This document shows, one piece after another, positions 61,016-64,000 of a stretch of DNA of 64,000 nucleotides. The notes beneath the pieces were generated by a model, which was given only the letters and a program-made list of their open reading frames with translations, did not search any database and was not told the DNA's origin. Numbering within the stretch: the stretch's first letter is position 1; the number at the start of each line of letters is the position of its first letter. The stretch spans positions 62,001 to 126,000 of the forward strand of contig JBBCJL010000003.1 in NCBI GenBank assembly GCA_037190225.1. Reading direction: 5' to 3'. Source of the DNA: MKSF01 sp037190225. Its GTDB lineage: Bacteria > Bacteroidota > Bacteroidia > Chitinophagales > Chitinophagaceae. A program made the position numbers and the translations under genes.

Positions 61016-61435
61016 ATGAGCACCATTCGCAATCACGTACAATTATTAGGATTTGTAGGCCAGGACCCGGAAGTAAGAAACACCGTAACAGGCAAAAAAG
61101 TAGCTAAATTCAGCATGGCTACAACAGACAGCTACAGGGACGCAAGCGGTCAATGGCATAATGAAACGACCTGGCATAACATTTCCTGCTGGGAAGCCCT
61201 CGCGGAGCGCGCGGAGCTGCAGGTCAGGAAAGGCAGTCACCTGCTGCTGACGGGAAAGATCCGGTACAGAAAATATACGGACAGCAATAATACAGAACGG
61301 TTCATAACGGAAATCACCCCGGACACCCTCATGCTGCTGAACGCAGGAAGCGCGCGTAACGGCGCTTCCGTTCCCACCCCGGAAGCAATCCCGGCCTGTA
61401 ATTCAGAAACGACAGATGACGATCTTCCGTTTTAG
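61016..61435 (+). CDS. ssb: Single-stranded DNA-binding protein
   Basis: 139 residues. OB fold starting NHVQLLGFVGQDPEVRNT, with AKFSMATTDSY and TTWHNISCWEALAE, a short linker, and the acidic tail TTDDDLPF that recruits repair and replication proteins. Coats ssDNA. A TACCTTCG near-consensus box lies about 40 bases upstream. Chromosomal SSBs in Bacteroidota are often this short; a second ssb elsewhere is possible. Confidence 0.93.
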   Translation: MSTIRNHVQLLGFVGQDPEVRNTVTGKKVAKFSMATTDSYRDASGQWHNETTWHNISCWEALAERAELQVRKGSHLLLTGKIRYRKYTDSNNTERFITEITPDTLMLLNAGSARNGASVPTPEAIPACNSETTDDDLPF

Positions 61436-61539
61436 TAAATTTTAAATATTTTTTTCCGCAAGTAAAGATTTTGTTATATAATTTTACTATATTCACATCT
61501 TGAAATGATCAAGCTATAGGCAATTACAAATAAAATTAT

Positions 61540-62676
61540 ATGAAATTAAAATCTTTACTTGCTTCTCTGTTATTATCCGCTACCGTACCCGCTGTTGTGA
61601 ATGCACAAACAGATGATGTAGGTGTTAATACCATCATCAGCCCTAATATCAACGGCAATATATGTACCGGCTATAACGACCTGATTGTTAAGGTATCCAA
61701 TTATGGTACCAATATGGTAAGCAGCTTCAACCTTACCTGGTCACTGGATAATGTAGTTCAGGGAACCAGGAGTGTTTCTTCCAACCTGAATACATATAAC
61801 CAGCCTAATTCTACCATCAATATCAACCTCGGGATGTTCTATTTACCATACAACACCCCTACCCAGCTGAAGGTCTGGACTTCAGACCCCAACGGCAATC
61901 CCGATTCCAGGAAAACAAATGATACCTTTACCATCGTTCTGGACGCTACGGATCCGGGCATACAGCTGAACGAGCTGAACGATACTTTTATGTGCTACAA
62001 CAGCAGCCTGACCCTGGATGCCGGCTATTCCGCCTATACAGATTATACCTGGAGCAACGGAACACAGGCGCAATTGAATACCATCACTCAACCCGGACGC
62101 TACTGGGTATGGGCCTATAACAACCAGGGATGCCAGGCATTCGATACATTTATGGTCACAGAAATAGGCGAGCCTGCCATCACCAACCTGGGCATTACAG
62201 ACCTGGGCGACCTTAAGTTCAACTTTATGCTGAGCAACCCGGTGAATGTTACCGATGTTACCTGGAACTTCGGAGACGGTTCTCCGGCAGAGACGGGTAC
62301 AGGGAATAAAACACATACCTATGCCAATGAAGGCGACTATACCGTTGAGATCACCCTGGAAAACGAATGTGGCCAGGTGGTTATTTCCCAGGTGATACAT
62401 GTGCAAAACGTTACCAGCATTAAGAATGTCAAAGAGCTGATAAACGCCATTAACTTCTATCCAAATCCCGCTACCTCCTATTTAAATATCACCTATCCTA
62501 AAAATTTAGTAGAGGTGTACAGCGTGAGCCTTATTAATACTACCGGCCAGACTGTTCTGTTCTCGGAATCGGCTACCGATCTTATTGATGTATCCGATAT
62601 AGCTTCCGGTCTGTATAACGTGGTGCTACATACTTCTAAAGGTATAGCCAGCAAAAAAGTAGAGATCTTACACTAA
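61540..62676 (+). CDS. T9SS type A protein with CARDB-like and PKD domains
   Basis: 378 residues. Signal peptide MKLKSLLASLLLSATVPAVVNA. Residues about 25-130 resemble a CARDB adhesion domain (DLIVKVSNYGTNMVSSFNLTWSLD); about 210-290 a PKD domain with VTWNFGDGSPAETG and THTYANEGDYTVEITLENECG; the last 75 residues are the type A sorting domain (INFYPNPATSYLNITYP, LINTTGQTVLFS, LYNVVLHTSKGIASKKVEI). Secreted or surface protein; role unknown. Followed by a terminator. Confidence 0.85.
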   Translation: MKLKSLLASLLLSATVPAVVNAQTDDVGVNTIISPNINGNICTGYNDLIVKVSNYGTNMVSSFNLTWSLDNVVQGTRSVSSNLNTYNQPNSTININLGMFYLPYNTPTQLKVWTSDPNGNPDSRKTNDTFTIVLDATDPGIQLNELNDTFMCYNSSLTLDAGYSAYTDYTWSNGTQAQLNTITQPGRYWVWAYNNQGCQAFDTFMVTEIGEPAITNLGITDLGDLKFNFMLSNPVNVTDVTWNFGDGSPAETGTGNKTHTYANEGDYTVEITLENECGQVVISQVIHVQNVTSIKNVKELINAINFYPNPATSYLNITYPKNLVEVYSVSLINTTGQTVLFSESATDLIDVSDIASGLYNVVLHTSKGIASKKVEILH

Positions 62677-62688
62677 GGAAATCCTTAT

Positions 62689-62730
62689 AAAAAAACAGCG
62701 ACCGGTCTTTCAACCGGTCGCTGTTTTTTT
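62689..62730. terminator. Terminator after the T9SS gene
   Basis: 18-bp stem (AACAGCGACCGGT arm with flanking A-run; complement with T-run) around a 6-nt loop; symmetric, so it can act in both directions. Confidence 0.95.
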
Positions 62731-62734
62731 AAAC

Positions 62735-62908
62735 GACTATCTGCTTATAGCCAACAACTTGTTATTACAGATACGTTTCACTGAAAAAGTGTCCGCTCTA
62801 TGAGTCAGGGAGCGTTTTCGTTGCCCATATATTCCATAGCGTGCCCGGGCTGTGAGGAATCTCTGTCCTGCTTTGCAGCCGATCATTGCTGCTTACAGGT
62901 AGATAGTC
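62735..62908 (-). repeat. MITE-like element, copy D
   Basis: 174-bp copy in inverted orientation with perfect terminal octamers: GACTATCT at 62735-62742 and AGATAGTC at 62901-62908. Read on the minus strand it has AAAGCAGGACAGAGATTCCT then CAC, CTGACTCATAGAGCGGACAC, GAAACGTATCTGTAATAACA and GCTATAAGC. It is the best-preserved copy at the ends. Confidence 0.85.
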
Positions 62909-63057
62909 AGTTTTTCATACGGCACCAACGGCTATAAGCTGCTTTCCGCACCCTTTCTCACTGCATCCTGCAATCCTCTCAGGTATCAATAAAATGAGAA
63001 ATATCATTTCCCGTCTGATGATTAATACTTAATTTTACCATAAGCAATACATTCATT

Positions 63058-64000
63058 ATGGCACACTATCATACCTTAGGTCAGATACCCAGAAAAAGAC
63101 ATACGCAATTCCGGAAACCGGATGGAGGATTGTATTCGGAACAGCTCTTCAGCACAGAAGGCTTTTCCTCGAATTACTCCCTGCTTTATCATATTCACCC
63201 GCCGACACAGATCGTACGTTCGGAAGAGCCTGTAGACATCAGTCCGCAGCCTGCCACCGACAATATCCTGAAGCACAGGTGCTACCGGGGATTTAATGTT
63301 AAGCCGGAAAGTGACTTTATCAAGGCCAAAAAGACCGTGCTTTTCAACAATGACGTACACTTGTCGCTCTCAGCCCCCACCCGGGGACTGTCCGGCAACC
63401 TGTTCTATAAGAACGCTGACTGCGATGAGGTGATCTTTATACATGAAGGCACCGGCGTACTGAAGACCCAGTACGGGCAGATACGTTTTGAGTATGGTGA
63501 TTACCTGGTCGTTCCCCGCGGAACGATCTACCAGATCCAGTTTGATACGGAAAATAACCGCCTGTTCATTATAGACTCTTTCAGTCCTGTTACCTTTCCC
63601 AAAAGATATTTAAGCAAGTACGGGCAATTACTGGAGCACGCACCTTACTGTGAAAGGGATATCAAGAAGCCTGAAAACCTGGAAACAATAGATGAGAAGG
63701 GTGAATATGAGATCAAAATGAAGAAGAACGGGAAGCTCTATTCCATATGGTACGGCACCCACCCATTCGATGTGATCGGCTGGGACGGCTACGAATATCC
63801 CTATGCTATCAGCATCCACGATTTCGAGCCGATCACGGGACGGGTACATCAGCCGCCACCCGTGCACCAGCATTTTGATGCACATAACTTCGTCATCTGC
63901 TCATTCGTTCCCAGGCTCTATGACTATCATCCCCAGTCCATACCGGCGCCCTACAATCACAGCAACATTGATTCCGATGAGGTGCTCTATTATGTGGATG
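63058..64000 (+). CDS. hmgA: Homogentisate 1,2-dioxygenase, 3' end cut by window
   Basis: Open from the ATG at 63058 to the last base (314 codons). MAHYHTLGQIPRKRHTQFRK is a typical N-terminus; SSNYSLLYHIHPPTQI, DVHLSLSAPTRGLSGNLFYKNADCDEVIFIHEG and HQPPPVHQHFDAHNFVICSF match the iron-dependent cupin enzyme, and the last visible block PYNHSNIDSDEVLYYVD contains the His and Glu iron ligands. Opens the ring of homogentisate in tyrosine/phenylalanine breakdown. About 70 C-terminal residues are expected beyond the window. Missed by complete-ORF searches because no stop is in the window. Confidence 0.95.
   Translation, partial: MAHYHTLGQIPRKRHTQFRKPDGGLYSEQLFSTEGFSSNYSLLYHIHPPTQIVRSEEPVDISPQPATDNILKHRCYRGFNVKPESDFIKAKKTVLFNNDVHLSLSAPTRGLSGNLFYKNADCDEVIFIHEGTGVLKTQYGQIRFEYGDYLVVPRGTIYQIQFDTENNRLFIIDSFSPVTFPKRYLSKYGQLLEHAPYCERDIKKPENLETIDEKGEYEIKMKKNGKLYSIWYGTHPFDVIGWDGYEYPYAISIHDFEPITGRVHQPPPVHQHFDAHNFVICSFVPRLYDYHPQSIPAPYNHSNIDSDEVLYYVD

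Overview
The window comes from a Bacteroidota chromosome, most likely Chitinophagaceae or a close relative. Evidence: many promoters fit the Bacteroidota sigma-factor pattern (TTTG, about 19-20 bp, then TAnnTTTG); several secreted proteins carry type IX secretion (T9SS) C-terminal domains of both the short type A and the longer gliding-motility-associated (CHU_C) kind; there is a TamL-type lipoprotein, a DUF4286 protein and the Bacteroidota-specific family usually mislabelled asparagine synthetase B. It is ordinary core chromosome with tight coding and no prophage, transposase gene, CRISPR array or plasmid function.

Layout. 1-4.6 kb: end of rimO, purH, the rpmH-rnpA-yidD ribosome/RNase P cluster and a PaaY-like hexapeptide protein. 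4.7-12.6 kb (minus strand): tamL, an alpha/beta hydrolase, the prfB-mscS-phosphohexomutase operon and a TIGR01777 epimerase. 12.7-18.3 kb (plus): an M16 peptidase pair (one zinc-active, one lacking the zinc motif) and a large T9SS cargo protein. 18.4-23.5 kb (minus): a four-gene envelope locus (SdiA-regulated-like propeller, phosphate-selective-type porin, T9SS protein, lipoprotein). 24-31.9 kb: yjjG-like HAD phosphatase with DUF4286, a lipoprotein plus the so-called asparagine synthetase B protein, an AT-richer FAD oxidase/lipoprotein pair, sdaA and galE.

31.9-37.6 kb: tRNA-Thr(TGT), Tyr(GTA), Gly(TCC), Thr(GGT) and tuf in the same order as E. coli thrU-tyrU-glyT-thrT-tufB, with three good promoters; an M48 protease; dnaK. 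37.6-44.4 kb (minus): a complete thiamine operon thiS-thiC-tenI-thiD-thiE-thiG-thiH-thiF behind a TPP riboswitch whose downstream hairpin can hide the thiS start codon. 44.6-55.9 kb: priA, a rhodanese protein, a DUF3050 protein, recO, two tandem tRNA-His genes, a SurA-like chaperone, an SGNH lipoprotein, a propeller-like protein, a SCO protein, a MazG-like protein and thrS. 56-64 kb: a second CHU_C-type cargo, a universal stress protein, a flavoprotein gene broken by one in-frame TAG, a zinc-ribbon protein, ssb, a T9SS type A protein and the first two thirds or so of homogentisate dioxygenase (cut by the window end).

The most notable non-gene signal is a family of four 135-186 bp intergenic elements (23.6, 35.0, 37.4 and 62.7 kb) that share internal sequence and have terminal inverted repeats of the form GACTATCT...AGATAGTC: a MITE-like family with no transposase in the window. 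Other points of interest are a perfect 19-bp hairpin inside the rnpA coding sequence, a palindrome upstream of dnaK, and two genes (prfB and the SurA-like gene) whose promoter box lies so close to the ATG that their mRNAs may be almost leaderless.
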